From CAYZMS01 sp964479625 (GTDB lineage Bacteria > Bacteroidota > Bacteroidia > Chitinophagales > Saprospiraceae): 42,399 nt of DNA. The stretch's first letter is position 1; each line of letters starts with the position of its first letter. The DNA lies in contig CAYZMS010000034.1 in the NCBI GenBank assembly GCA_964479625.1, forward strand, positions 1 to 42,399, given 5' to 3'. The notes under the pieces were generated by a model, which saw only the letters and a program-made list of their open reading frames with translations, was not told the origin of the DNA and did no database searches. This document shows, one piece after another, positions 1 through 7,716 of the stretch. Both the position numbers and the translations under genes were made by a program.

Positions 1-107
1 GTGCAGGATTTGATTTTTTGACATTGTCACAACCAATGAGGTGTATAGCTATTATGAATAAGTATATCAAATATCTTTTCATTAGTGAGGTTTTTTAGAT
101 TGATGCT

Positions 108-334
108 AACAGGAAAGCGCGATGCGCAGTCGGAGGTGAAGAAAAAGAGTTTCCGCGAAGCTGCAACATTTTTTCGAACCGAAGGATTGCGTTTGCGCGG
201 TGTGGTGCGCTCGTCCGACCGAAGGAAGGTGAGTGCATGACACCGGCGCATCGCGCTTTCCTGTTGCTGACGCCGCCGACCGAAGGGAGGATGGCGTCAG
301 CAACATCTTTGTATCCGAATAACAGTAGCGGATA
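108..334. repeat. Cluster of REP/BIME-like hairpins with a shared loop motif
   Basis: A perfect 20-bp inverted repeat (108-127 with 246-265) encloses two hairpins and is followed by two more. Hairpin A pairs 153-166 with 187-200 imperfectly. Hairpin B pairs 199-212 with 231-244, with one mismatch and two G-U pairs as RNA. Hairpin C pairs 262-274 with 293-305, 13 bp perfect. Hairpin D pairs 312-317 with 329-334. The loops of B and C are both 18 nt and share CCGACCGAAGG(A/G)AGG; the loop of A carries CGAACCGAAGGA. On the minus strand the shared core reads CCTTCGGT. This resembles repetitive extragenic palindromes of Bacteroidota. No RAYT transposase lies in the window, so the family assignment is inference. 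Confidence 0.6.
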
Positions 335-556
335 TAAAGCTATCTTCTTATTTGATTCCCCTACAATATCCAAAAAACCACTGGATGAAACAACCTTGTT
401 AGAGCACTCTCTGCAAATCTACTTTCGGGTACGGTAGGGCGGTGGTACTGCTTATGGGTTAGACATTCACTTGTCCACCCGTACCTTCCCTCGGGGTCGA
501 AGGTCGTGCACCAGAACTTTTTGAAATGCTGGATAGGTATGGCGAAGGGAAGTTAA

Positions 557-606
557 GGAGGCAGATGCGGGCTGAAGTTTGGGAGGCAGATGCGAACTGA
601 AGTTTG
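557..606. repeat. Two-copy 25-bp tandem repeat
   Basis: Two adjacent 25-bp units, 557-581 and 582-606, each read GGAGGCAGATGCG, then two variable bases (GG or AA), then CTGAAGTTTG. Only those two positions differ. It lies 121 bp before the transporter start and has no recognised function. It may be a recent slippage duplication or an edge of a larger mobile remnant. Confidence 0.75.
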
Positions 607-727
607 CGGACCGGGGTTGACAAAAATCACTCTCAAAACGGCACCAATTCGTTTAGTAGGTCCCGTTTTTCTTTGTACCATTACTTTGCCCAAGCAAATA
701 GAACCCTCTCATCAAAAACCAAAAACT

Positions 728-2104
728 ATGTCCTGGCTAAAGTCCATACGGGAACATTTGCCGGCCCTTATTTTACTCGCACTGGTATTGAGCGCCTACC
801 TCACAGGTGTTCTGGAAACCGGCCTTCGCCTGGAGGCCCCGGAAGCGGTGGCCTTGACGATTTTATTGATCACGGCCATTCTCTGGGTGTTCGAGACCAT
901 TCCGCTTTACATTTCCAGCCTGGGCGTTCTGTTGATGAGCATACTATGGTTGCAACCAAACCTGGAGGCAGCGGATCTCAACGCCTCCAAAGACCCCTAT
1001 TTCCAAGCTTTCTTCAGCGATATTACTTTATTATTCATGGGAGGATTTGTGCTTTCCAGCCTGTTGAATAAATATGGGATCGCCAATCGAATGGCCAGGT
1101 GGGTACTCAAACGCGCCGGAGCTACCCCAGCCACTCTCCTGGTCGGCATCATTGCCATATCGGCCCTGCTTTCCATGTGGATGAGCAACACGGCTACCGC
1201 CGCCATGATGTTTGCCATGATCAGCCCGGTCATTATGGGGTTGCCGGATACTTCGCCCTTTACCAGAGCTCTTACCCTATCCATCCCCTTTGCCTGCAAC
1301 CTCGGGGGGCTGGGCACCCCCATTGGTACTCCGCCCAATGCCATTGCGCTCGAATACCTGGAACAGGCCGGTTTTTTCCTCTCCTTTATCGACTGGATGC
1401 TGGTGGCCGTCCCCATCATGCTGATCCTGTTGGTTATCCTCTGGCGCCTGCTCCTTCAGTTCTTCCCTCCCGGGGATCTAAAACTGAACCTGCAAGTAAA
1501 ACGGGAGTCCGCAGCGCTGAACCGACGACAAATGATCATTATCGGGCTTTTCGGGCTGACCGTCATTGGCTGGATGACCACCGGACTGACCGGATTGAGC
1601 TCCGGGACCATTGGTTTGATGATCGTTATTGCTGCATTCGGGTTGAAATTGCTCAATACCCGCGACTTCCGAGCCATCTCCTGGGATATCCTTTTTATGC
1701 TGGGCGGTGGCCTCTGTCTTGGTGCAGCCCTTAACCAAAGTGGGCTAAGCTCCACCATCTCCGGCCTTATACCCGTAGAACAAAGCTATTTGCTTGCTTT
1801 TAGTATCTTACTGGTACTTGGTGCCTTTATGACGACTTTTATGAGCAATACCGCAACTGCGAACCTGCTCATTCCCATTGCCGTAGCTTTACCCCAGGGG
1901 GAAATCATTTTAGCGCTGGCTATCTCTATGATCTGCTCATCTGCCATGGCCATGCCGGTCAGTACTCCTCCTAATGCGATTGCTTACGGCTCGGGGATGA
2001 TCAGCACAAAGGATATGATGCTTAGCGGAGGGGCGATCACCCTCATTGGCCTGGTATTGGTGTTTATTGCTGGTTTATTTTTCTTTCCTTTATTCGCCTT
2101 TTAA
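728..2104 (+). CDS. SLC13/DASS-family anion transporter
   Basis: This 458-residue integral membrane protein belongs to the divalent anion:Na+ symporter family (SLC13/DASS, CitMHS-like), which imports dicarboxylates, citrate or sulfate across the inner membrane. Two internal repeats each carry the family's SNT motif followed by a Pro-rich hairpin: MSNTATAAMMF with GTPPNAIAL in the first half, and FMSNTATANLLIP with STPPNAIAYGSGM in the second. These form the Na+ and substrate sites. The rest is a succession of hydrophobic segments. The ATG at 728 (MSWLK) is preferred over the open-frame extension to 590, because the family starts just before the first hydrophobic segment. The substrate cannot be told from sequence. 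A small zinc-ribbon gene follows after 10 nt. Confidence 0.9.
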   Translation: MSWLKSIREHLPALILLALVLSAYLTGVLETGLRLEAPEAVALTILLITAILWVFETIPLYISSLGVLLMSILWLQPNLEAADLNASKDPYFQAFFSDITLLFMGGFVLSSLLNKYGIANRMARWVLKRAGATPATLLVGIIAISALLSMWMSNTATAAMMFAMISPVIMGLPDTSPFTRALTLSIPFACNLGGLGTPIGTPPNAIALEYLEQAGFFLSFIDWMLVAVPIMLILLVILWRLLLQFFPPGDLKLNLQVKRESAALNRRQMIIIGLFGLTVIGWMTTGLTGLSSGTIGLMIVIAAFGLKLLNTRDFRAISWDILFMLGGGLCLGAALNQSGLSSTISGLIPVEQSYLLAFSILLVLGAFMTTFMSNTATANLLIPIAVALPQGEIILALAISMICSSAMAMPVSTPPNAIAYGSGMISTKDMMLSGGAITLIGLVLVFIAGLFFFPLFAF

Positions 2105-2114
2105 ATCGAAGACT

Positions 2115-2450
2115 ATGGAGCTGCATATTCAACAATGTCAGGCCTGTGGATCAAAAACTGTCCGAAATATTTTGTACCGGGATATTGGCGAGCCGGATCG
2201 GGTGTTCGTCCAATGTGCGAATTGCGAAGCCCTGGTAGCCACCTATGTGATAGGCCCGATGGGCTACTACCACCACAATAAAGGCTATGAGTCCTTCCTG
2301 CGATCTTTCCACCGTTCGGGCGAGTTCATGAGTGGTCGTAACCTTCAAAAGTATTTCGAGGCCCGGGTGGAAAAGGAGACCAGCATGTTCGAACAGGTGT
2401 TGCAAAAACTGGAGGAACGCAATGCCGCTCGCGAAAAAGAAGAAAAATAA
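2115..2450 (+). CDS. Small zinc-ribbon protein, function unknown
   Basis: A 111-residue protein begins MELHIQQC. Two Cys pairs (CQAC near residues 8-11 and CANC about 30 residues later) look like a zinc ribbon. A central aromatic stretch (GPMGYYHHNKGYESFLRSFHRSGEFMSG) and a charged, probably helical tail follow (EARVEKETSMFEQVLQKLEERNAAREKEEK). The ATG at 2115 is 10 nt after the transporter stop, so the two genes are probably co-transcribed. The frame is open further upstream, but that part overlaps the transporter's last membrane segment. I do not recognise a named family; a nucleic-acid or regulatory role is only a guess from the ribbon. Confidence 0.8.
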   Translation: MELHIQQCQACGSKTVRNILYRDIGEPDRVFVQCANCEALVATYVIGPMGYYHHNKGYESFLRSFHRSGEFMSGRNLQKYFEARVEKETSMFEQVLQKLEERNAAREKEEK

Positions 2451-2457
2451 AAGAAGA

Positions 2458-2510
2458 GAGGTATCTCAAAGAGGCGGCGGCACTTTGAGATACCTCCCGA
2501 TTTTGTTTTT
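2458..2510. terminator. Bidirectional intrinsic terminator
   Basis: A perfect 14-bp stem pairs 2458-2471 with 2483-2496 around an 11-nt loop. On the plus strand it is followed by a T-rich tract (TTTTGTTTTT) within a few bases. On the minus strand the far side is also T-rich, being the complement of the A-rich 2435-2457. It sits between the convergent zinc-ribbon gene (stop at 2450) and lpd (stop at 2513), so it can end both transcripts. Confidence 0.88.
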
Positions 2511-2512
2511 CT

Positions 2513-3916
2513 CTATATGTGTAGTGGACGGTCTTCCGTAGCGGCCAGGGCCGCTTCCTTGAAGGCTTCCGTATAGGTAGGGTGTGCGTGACTCATGCGG
2601 GCAGTATCTTCAGCCGAGGCCCGGAACTCCATCAAAGCGACTGCTTCACCAATAATATCCGCGGTTCTTGGGCCTACCATATGAACACCCAGGATCTCAT
2701 CGGTTTCCTTATGTGCCAAAACTTTGATCATGCCCTCCGTATCCGTACTTGCGCGAGCACGACCCAGCGCTTTAAACGGGAATTTTCCAGACTTATAAGG
2801 AACCCCTGCTTCTTTGAGTTGCTCCTCCGTCTGCCCTACTCCAGCAACTTCGGGCCAGGTGTATACCACTCCTGGGATGAGGTTGTAGTCGATGTGGGGT
2901 TGTTGTCCGGCCAGTAGTTCAGCCACCATTACACCTTCCTCCTCGGCCTTGTGAGCCAGCATGGCACCGCGGATCACATCTCCGATCGCATAAATACCCG
3001 GGACATTGGTTTGAAGATGCTCATCCACGAGGATACGCCCTTTATCGTCCGTTTCTATTCCGACCATTTCCAAACCGAGGTTTTCGGTGTAGGGCTTTCT
3101 TCCGATAGCCACCAGGCAATAATCCCCCTCCAGGGTTTGGGTTTCTTCGGAATCTCGTTTCTTGTATTCGACGACTACCTTTTTACCCTTGTTTTCTACT
3201 GCAGTAACCGCATGTTTCAAATGGAATTTTACCCCCAGTTTCTTTAAGGCCCGCATTAGTTCCTTGCTACAGTCGCCATCCATCCCTGGAATGATACGGT
3301 CCATGTATTCGATCACCTCTACTTCGGTACCAAGTCGTGCAAAGACCGAACCCAACTCTAGCCCAATCACTCCTCCTCCGATCAGGATCATGCGGTTGGG
3401 CACTTCGGTGATCTCCAAGGCTTCCGTGGAAGTTATTACCCGCTTGCCGTCATAATTAAAGGCATCCGGAGTAATGGGGGCAGATCCGGTAGCGATAATG
3501 ACTTTCTCCGTTTCGATCGTTTCTTTACTACCGTCTTCTTTGGTCACTTGTATAGCATTGACCCCAATAAAGGCGCCAAGCCCATGGTGAACATCAATAC
3601 TATTTTTTTTCATTAAGTATTCTACTCCTTTAACCGTTTGGTCGACCACCTCCTGCTTGCGTTTGATCATCTGAGGCATGTTTACCTTTAGGTCTTTGAT
3701 GTCAATGCCGTGCAATTCGAATTTTTCTTTGGCATTGTGGTAGTGTTCTGAGGAGTCCAATAAGGCCTTGGAAGGAATACAACCTACATTTAAACAGGTG
3801 CCTCCAAGGGCCTTATCTTTTTCGATCAGGGCTGTTTTCATTCCCAGTTGGGCGCAGCGGATGGCGGCCACATAGCCTCCGGGGCCGGAACCAATGATGG
3901 TTACGTCGTATTTCAT
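2513..3916 (-). CDS. lpdA: Dihydrolipoyl dehydrogenase (E3)
   Basis: This 467-residue flavoprotein reoxidises dihydrolipoamide on E2 of 2-oxoacid dehydrogenase complexes or on the glycine cleavage H protein, using FAD and NAD+. Visible features are the N-terminal FAD-binding GxGxxG (IIGSGPGGY, residues 7-15), the redox disulfide GGTCLNVGCIPSK (C41 and C46), a second dinucleotide fold (IGGGVIGLELGSVFARLG) and the C-terminal active-site HAHPTYTEAF. The length is normal. The ATG at 3916 is chosen because MKYDVTIIGSGPGG is the usual start; upstream in-frame residues only mirror the end of ricT in another frame. It is the last gene of holB-ricT-lpd, 31 nt behind ricT. Confidence 0.97.
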   Translation of the reverse strand: MKYDVTIIGSGPGGYVAAIRCAQLGMKTALIEKDKALGGTCLNVGCIPSKALLDSSEHYHNAKEKFELHGIDIKDLKVNMPQMIKRKQEVVDQTVKGVEYLMKKNSIDVHHGLGAFIGVNAIQVTKEDGSKETIETEKVIIATGSAPITPDAFNYDGKRVITSTEALEITEVPNRMILIGGGVIGLELGSVFARLGTEVEVIEYMDRIIPGMDGDCSKELMRALKKLGVKFHLKHAVTAVENKGKKVVVEYKKRDSEETQTLEGDYCLVAIGRKPYTENLGLEMVGIETDDKGRILVDEHLQTNVPGIYAIGDVIRGAMLAHKAEEEGVMVAELLAGQQPHIDYNLIPGVVYTWPEVAGVGQTEEQLKEAGVPYKSGKFPFKALGRARASTDTEGMIKVLAHKETDEILGVHMVGPRTADIIGEAVALMEFRASAEDTARMSHAHPTYTEAFKEAALAATEDRPLHI

Positions 3917-3947
3917 ATCTGGTTTTTTATCAAATTTGAAAAGGTGC

Positions 3948-5276
3948 TCAATCCTTTTTCCGGTTCTGGTTTTTGTCTGACTTATTCCTTCTGTTGCTGT
4001 TCCTGCCGCCTTTACCGCCGGAATTATTATTGGTATTTTTATTGGAGGATGAATCCGATCTGGTATTGGAAACGTTTTTGGTCCCCCCCTGGTTCCCGGT
4101 TTTACCTGAAGCGTCACCGGATCTTCCCCATTCGGGGTTTTTTCCTTTCTTCTTGCGCTTTTTTCGACGCTTGTTGCGTTTTTCCTCTGGCAGTTCGATT
4201 TCCCCGGTCACATCGGCGAATTCGATCTCCTTTTCATCTTCCTGATATAAGGATGTTATTTCCAGACCTTTGAGCTCCACCGGTTTATTGCCCTGCCTGA
4301 TCATATCCAGGATTTCCGTCACATGCGCAATGGTCAAAGAGTAGATCTTCCCCCTACCCCGGTCGGAGTCGTAGGCATAGTACATGATCTTTTTGAAAAT
4401 ATCGGTTTTGATCAGGCGGGCCGTCCCGGCTTCTGTTTGGAGTTTATCCGCTTTTTCCGGAAAAGCATCCAGGGCTTCCAGGTAGGTGTCCAGTTCGTAG
4501 TTAAGACAACATTTTAACCGACCGCACTGTCCCGACAACTTTGCCTGGTTAATGGCCAGGTTCTGATAACGTGCTGCAGAAGTGGATACTGATTTGAAAT
4601 CCGACAACCAGGTGGAGCAACATAGTTCCCGCCCACAGGAGCCCAACCCTCCGATCCGGGCAGATTCCTGGCGGGCACCGATCTGCCGCATTTCGATCTT
4701 CACCCTGAATTCCTTTGCATAATGGCGAATGAGTTCTCGAAAATCAACCCGTCCATCAGCTGTGTAGTAAAAAGTGACTTTTCGTTTATCCCCCTGGTAT
4801 TCGACATCACCGATCTTCATTTCCAAACCGAGGGTCCTGGCGATAGCTCTTGCCCGCACCATCGTACTTTGCTCCAAACTGCGGGCTTCCTCCAGGCGCT
4901 CCAGATCTCTTTCATTTGCAGAGCGGATCACTTCATGGAGCACCTGATCGGCCCGGGTGCGCTTTTTCTTCATTTGCAGGCGAACGAGCTCCCCGGTCAA
5001 ACTAACCGTACCGACATCCATGCCATTCCCGGTCTCTACGACTACATACTCCCTTGGTTGAACCCTCAATTGATCAGGTAATCGAAAAAACGCCTTTCTG
5101 GCGCCGTTCTTAAAGCTCACTTCAATAATGTCGAAAGGGTCAGTATCTACAATATCCAGGTTTGACAACCAATCATAGGTATTCAATCGATTACAGCCAC
5201 CGCTGCCGCAACCTCCGTTGCTTTTGCAGCCTCCGGGCTTCCCGTTGCTTCCAACGGAACATCCAGTACATCCCAT
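3948..5276 (-). CDS. ricT: PSP1/RicT-family protein with Cys-rich N-terminus and basic tail
   Basis: This 442-residue protein is a PSP1 C-terminal-domain (RicT/YaaT) homologue. In Bacillus, RicT works with RicA and RicF as an Fe-S complex affecting RNase Y; in Bacteroidota the role is less clear. The PSP1 core spans about residues 45-260 and ends with Cys clusters SCGRELCC (C214, C219, C220) and GQCGRLKCC (C251, C256, C257). An extra Cys/Gly-rich head carries C3, C6, C17, C23 and C28. From about residue 367 a Lys/Arg/Asn/Ser-rich low-complexity tail runs to the end and may contact RNA. The ATG at 5276 is preferred over a TTG three codons upstream. It lies between holB and lpd, as holB-ricT commonly do in the phylum. 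Confidence 0.9.
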   Translation of the reverse strand: MGCTGCSVGSNGKPGGCKSNGGCGSGGCNRLNTYDWLSNLDIVDTDPFDIIEVSFKNGARKAFFRLPDQLRVQPREYVVVETGNGMDVGTVSLTGELVRLQMKKKRTRADQVLHEVIRSANERDLERLEEARSLEQSTMVRARAIARTLGLEMKIGDVEYQGDKRKVTFYYTADGRVDFRELIRHYAKEFRVKIEMRQIGARQESARIGGLGSCGRELCCSTWLSDFKSVSTSAARYQNLAINQAKLSGQCGRLKCCLNYELDTYLEALDAFPEKADKLQTEAGTARLIKTDIFKKIMYYAYDSDRGRGKIYSLTIAHVTEILDMIRQGNKPVELKGLEITSLYQEDEKEIEFADVTGEIELPEEKRNKRRKKRKKKGKNPEWGRSGDASGKTGNQGGTKNVSNTRSDSSSNKNTNNNSGGKGGRNSNRRNKSDKNQNRKKD

Positions 5277-5368
5277 AATTTCCAATTTTACACGTCAATC
5301 CAACGCTATGATAGCTAAATGACGGGCCTTTTTTCGAAACCGGATCATCGAAAATTCAGCCTTTTATA

Positions 5369-6499
5369 TTAATCATCACCCAAAGACGGCTCCGGTTGCC
5401 TTCGTCGGATGATTTGGTGTAGTTGGATAGATGCATCCAACATTAGAATTTTTGGATTTGCATTGCGCTCAATCCCAAAGCTACTTTGGTCGATCAATCG
5501 CATAATAGCTTCCAGTTGCTCCAGTTCGAGGAGCTCTTTCAGGCTGGAAGCTGCTTTTAGTTCTTTCTCGTTTAAGCGAGCGTGGGAGTCGTCTAAAACC
5601 TTAGCTGCTAACAATTCTCTGATAAAGTGTAATCCATATAGAAAAAATTGTTTCTGGTTTTCCCTTCCCAGGCGCGCAAACTGATTCACCCAGCTCACCA
5701 TCTCCTGGCCGTTTCCCTTATAGGCTTTTCTTAGCCAATCCAGGTAAAGAGCTGCAAAGTCATTCTCTATTCCTGTTGCCAAACGCAAGGCCTCGGTGAA
5801 ATCACCATTGGCGAGCCTGGCCATGGTTGCTCCCCCTTTCAGCTCAGGGTACCGCTTTTTCAGTGCTTCCTGTACCTCCTCTTCTTTTAAAGGAGTAGTT
5901 TTCACTAACTGACAACGGCTTAGGATCGTATTCAGTATCAATTGAGGGTTTTCCGCCACTAAAACGAAAAAAGTATTTGGAGGGGGCTCTTCTATTAACT
6001 TCAACAAGCGATTGCCTTCGTTCCCTAAAAACTCCGGCCGCCACATCAATAATACCCGCTTAGTGCTTTCAAACGATTTCAGGTGGAGTTTCCTACTTAT
6101 ACTCAAGCAGGCTTCCTTGTTGATATTGCCCTGTTTGTTTTCTGCGCCAATAAGTTGTAAAAATTGGTGGAGGGTAAGGTATGGATTCTCCAAAACGGCA
6201 TCCCGCCATTGGTGGATGAAATGATCGGAATGCGTATTGGTGCCCACCACTGGAAAAGAGAAGTGGACGTCCGGGTGGATGAGCTTATCCATTTTTCGAC
6301 AATGGGCACACTTCCCGCAGGCGTCCTGCTCACTTACTTGTTCACAAATGAGGTAACGGATCCAGGCGAGGGCCAGGGGGAGGGTCCCGCTACCGGTACT
6401 TCCAAGAATAAGCATGGCATGGGGCATCCGGTTCCGTTGAACCATTGCCCGGAGATCGGCTCCCAGAGCCTTCTGTCCGATCAGATCTTTAAAATACAT
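5369..6499 (-). CDS. holB: DNA polymerase III subunit delta'
   Basis: This 376-residue clamp-loader subunit helps open and load the beta clamp at primed sites. It begins MYFKDLIGQ, the standard opening of the family. A zinc-binding set is visible (C52, then CGKCAHC with C61, C64 and C67). The P-loop is degenerate (GSTGSGTLPLAL, with no GKT), as expected for delta', which does not hydrolyse ATP. The SRC-like motif LSRCQLVKTTPL is present. The C-terminus is shorter and less conserved, as usual. It is the first gene of the holB-ricT-lpd run; the 92-nt gap to ricT holds no obvious terminator. Confidence 0.92.
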   Translation of the reverse strand: MYFKDLIGQKALGADLRAMVQRNRMPHAMLILGSTGSGTLPLALAWIRYLICEQVSEQDACGKCAHCRKMDKLIHPDVHFSFPVVGTNTHSDHFIHQWRDAVLENPYLTLHQFLQLIGAENKQGNINKEACLSISRKLHLKSFESTKRVLLMWRPEFLGNEGNRLLKLIEEPPPNTFFVLVAENPQLILNTILSRCQLVKTTPLKEEEVQEALKKRYPELKGGATMARLANGDFTEALRLATGIENDFAALYLDWLRKAYKGNGQEMVSWVNQFARLGRENQKQFFLYGLHFIRELLAAKVLDDSHARLNEKELKAASSLKELLELEQLEAIMRLIDQSSFGIERNANPKILMLDASIQLHQIIRRRQPEPSLGDD

Positions 6500-6645
6500 G
6501 CACCTCTTTTCCTGATGTTATCCAGCAATACACCTTGACAACCGTCCTAGGCTCCCGTGCAATAGAGGTAGATATACCCAATTGGCCGGTACTACGCCCA
6601 GACTATCGCTTTAAAGTAACACGATCGGAAAAGTCATCTCCACGC

Positions 6646-7134
6646 TCAGGAGGGCAAATCAGCAGTGAGGAATGATAAAATTGCATCATCGAGCGGGCTG
6701 ACCGAAGCTGGAAAATGGGCCAGCAAAATACCGGCTTCATCCAAAAGAAATTTGTGAAAATTCCATTTTACTTCGGCATCCAGGACGCCATTCTGCCTTT
6801 GTTGGGTTAACCACTGATAAAGCGGAGCCGTATCTGGTGCTTTAATTCGCATTTTAGCTGCAAGGGGGAAACTTACTCCAAAAGAACGCTTACAAAAAGC
6901 AGCAATCTCAGCTTCAGTCCCCGGTTCCTGCCCGCCAAAATCATTACACGGAACCCCCACTACTACCAGCTTTTCTTCAAAATATGCATCCAACTCTTGT
7001 AGTTGCGCGTATTGCGGAGTGTAACCACATTCAGAGGCCACATTTACTACTACTATTTTTTTGCCTGCAAAATCGGCAAAACGAATATGCTGCTCTTGTA
7101 TTCCTTCTATAGAAAACCTATGTATGGAATGCAT
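6646..7134 (-). CDS. Glutathione peroxidase-family thiol peroxidase
   Basis: This 162-residue enzyme belongs to the glutathione peroxidase family and reduces hydroperoxides, in bacteria usually with thioredoxin. The catalytic tetrad is visible: C36 in NVASECGYTPQY, Q69 in PCNDFGGQEPG, and W124 and N125 in KWNFHKFLLD. Cysteine replaces selenocysteine. C81 in FCKRSFGVSFP matches the resolving cysteine of thioredoxin-dependent members. No signal peptide is seen, so it is probably cytoplasmic. The ATG at 7134 (MHSIHRFSIEG) matches the family start; an upstream in-frame extension would run through the palindrome at 7158-7177. It stands alone, divergent from the PTPS-like gene. Confidence 0.93.
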   Translation of the reverse strand: MHSIHRFSIEGIQEQHIRFADFAGKKIVVVNVASECGYTPQYAQLQELDAYFEEKLVVVGVPCNDFGGQEPGTEAEIAAFCKRSFGVSFPLAAKMRIKAPDTAPLYQWLTQQRQNGVLDAEVKWNFHKFLLDEAGILLAHFPASVSPLDDAILSFLTADLPS

Positions 7135-7157
7135 TTGCAAAAGACTACTTTTCCGAA

Positions 7158-7177
7158 CCGGGCAAATTATTGCCCGG
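7158..7177 (-). promoter_or_regulatory. Palindrome upstream of the glutathione peroxidase gene
   Basis: Perfect 8-bp arms (CCGGGCAA at 7158-7165 and TTGCCCGG at 7170-7177) surround a 4-nt centre, 23 bp before the peroxidase start. It could be a repressor or activator operator, or a GC-rich hairpin in the mRNA leader. No T-tract follows, so it does not look like a terminator. The cognate regulator is unknown. Confidence 0.5.
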
Positions 7178-7308
7178 AAGTAAAAATAAACAAATTCTCT
7201 AATGCACAAAATACAATCTTTTCAGCTAGGATGCTTTAAAACTTAGTTATCCCCAATTTGTTCTTGCCTTGGTGGTAGTAATTAATGCTACCCGAAAATT
7301 AAGATAAC

Positions 7309-7716
7309 ATGCGAATGGCAGCCTTTCGCCGGGCCCATTTTAATGCGGCTCACCGGCTACATAACCCAGATTGGTCAAAGGAAAAGAACGAACGGGTTTT
7401 TGGTTTGTGCAATAACCCGAATTTTCACGGCCACAATTATGAACTGGAAGTGAAAGTAGTAGGAGAAGTAGATCCTGAAACGGGCTACCTTATCGATTTA
7501 AAATCTTTGAAGGACCTGATCAAAGAGCAAATCGAGGATCGGTTCGATCACAAAAACCTCAACCTGGATACTGAAGAGTTCAAAAACCTCAATCCAACGG
7601 CAGAGAATATCTGTTTTGTTGTTCACCGCATTTTAAGGGAGCACCTGGATAGCCGGTATGAGTTGACCGTACGCTTGTACGAGACCGCGCGCAACTATGT
7701 AGAGTATCCGGCTTGA
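7309..7716 (+). CDS. 6-pyruvoyl-tetrahydropterin synthase / QueD-family protein
   Basis: This 135-residue protein belongs to the PTPS/QueD tunnelling-fold family, which converts dihydroneopterin triphosphate to 6-pyruvoyl- or 6-carboxy-tetrahydropterin. Zinc ligands are H15 (NAAHRL), H40 and H42 (HGHNY). The catalytic Cys is C34. DHKNLN (H81) and E125 in YETARNYVEY complete the site. The spacing C-x5-HGH (CNNPNFHGH) is that of eukaryote-type PTPS, whereas typical QueD has C-x3-HGH, so a pterin role is at least as likely as queuosine synthesis. Two ATGs (7309 and 7315) could start it. The stop abuts the stop of the convergent T9SS gene. Confidence 0.88.
   Translation: MRMAAFRRAHFNAAHRLHNPDWSKEKNERVFGLCNNPNFHGHNYELEVKVVGEVDPETGYLIDLKSLKDLIKEQIEDRFDHKNLNLDTEEFKNLNPTAENICFVVHRILREHLDSRYELTVRLYETARNYVEYPA

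Larger units (their letters stand above)
1..727. other. Non-coding leader region with repeats
   Basis: No convincing gene was found in these 727 bases. Short open frames here run through inverted repeats and look like repeat translations, not proteins. The region holds the hairpin cluster at 108-334, an interrupted inverted repeat around 428-434 and 479-485 (GGTACGG / CCGTACC), and a perfect-length 25-bp tandem repeat at 557-606. The frame of the downstream transporter is open back to about 590, but the extra residues do not resemble a transporter N-terminus. No clear TAnnTTTG promoter box was found in front of position 728. Confidence 0.6.

Noticed and set aside
108..334. Possible CRISPR array
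   Set aside because: Repeat units are hairpins of unequal spacing with inverted arms, no uniform direct repeats or spacers, and no cas genes.
27..437. Several short open frames on both strands (66-92 codons) in the left end
   Set aside because: They run through the hairpin cluster and translate the repeated core (for example PSFGR and LRS), which is typical of repeat translation and not of a protein family.
413..570. Plus-strand frame ending VVHQNFLKCWIGMAKGS, possibly a transposase remnant
   Set aside because: It has no start codon and no match that I can name; treated as non-coding.
590..727. N-terminal extension of the SLC13 transporter
   Set aside because: The 46 extra residues lack family similarity and start inside the 25-bp tandem repeat.
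997..1758. Antisense and other-frame open frames over the SLC13 gene
   Set aside because: Shadows of a strongly supported membrane protein; their composition mirrors the sense codons.
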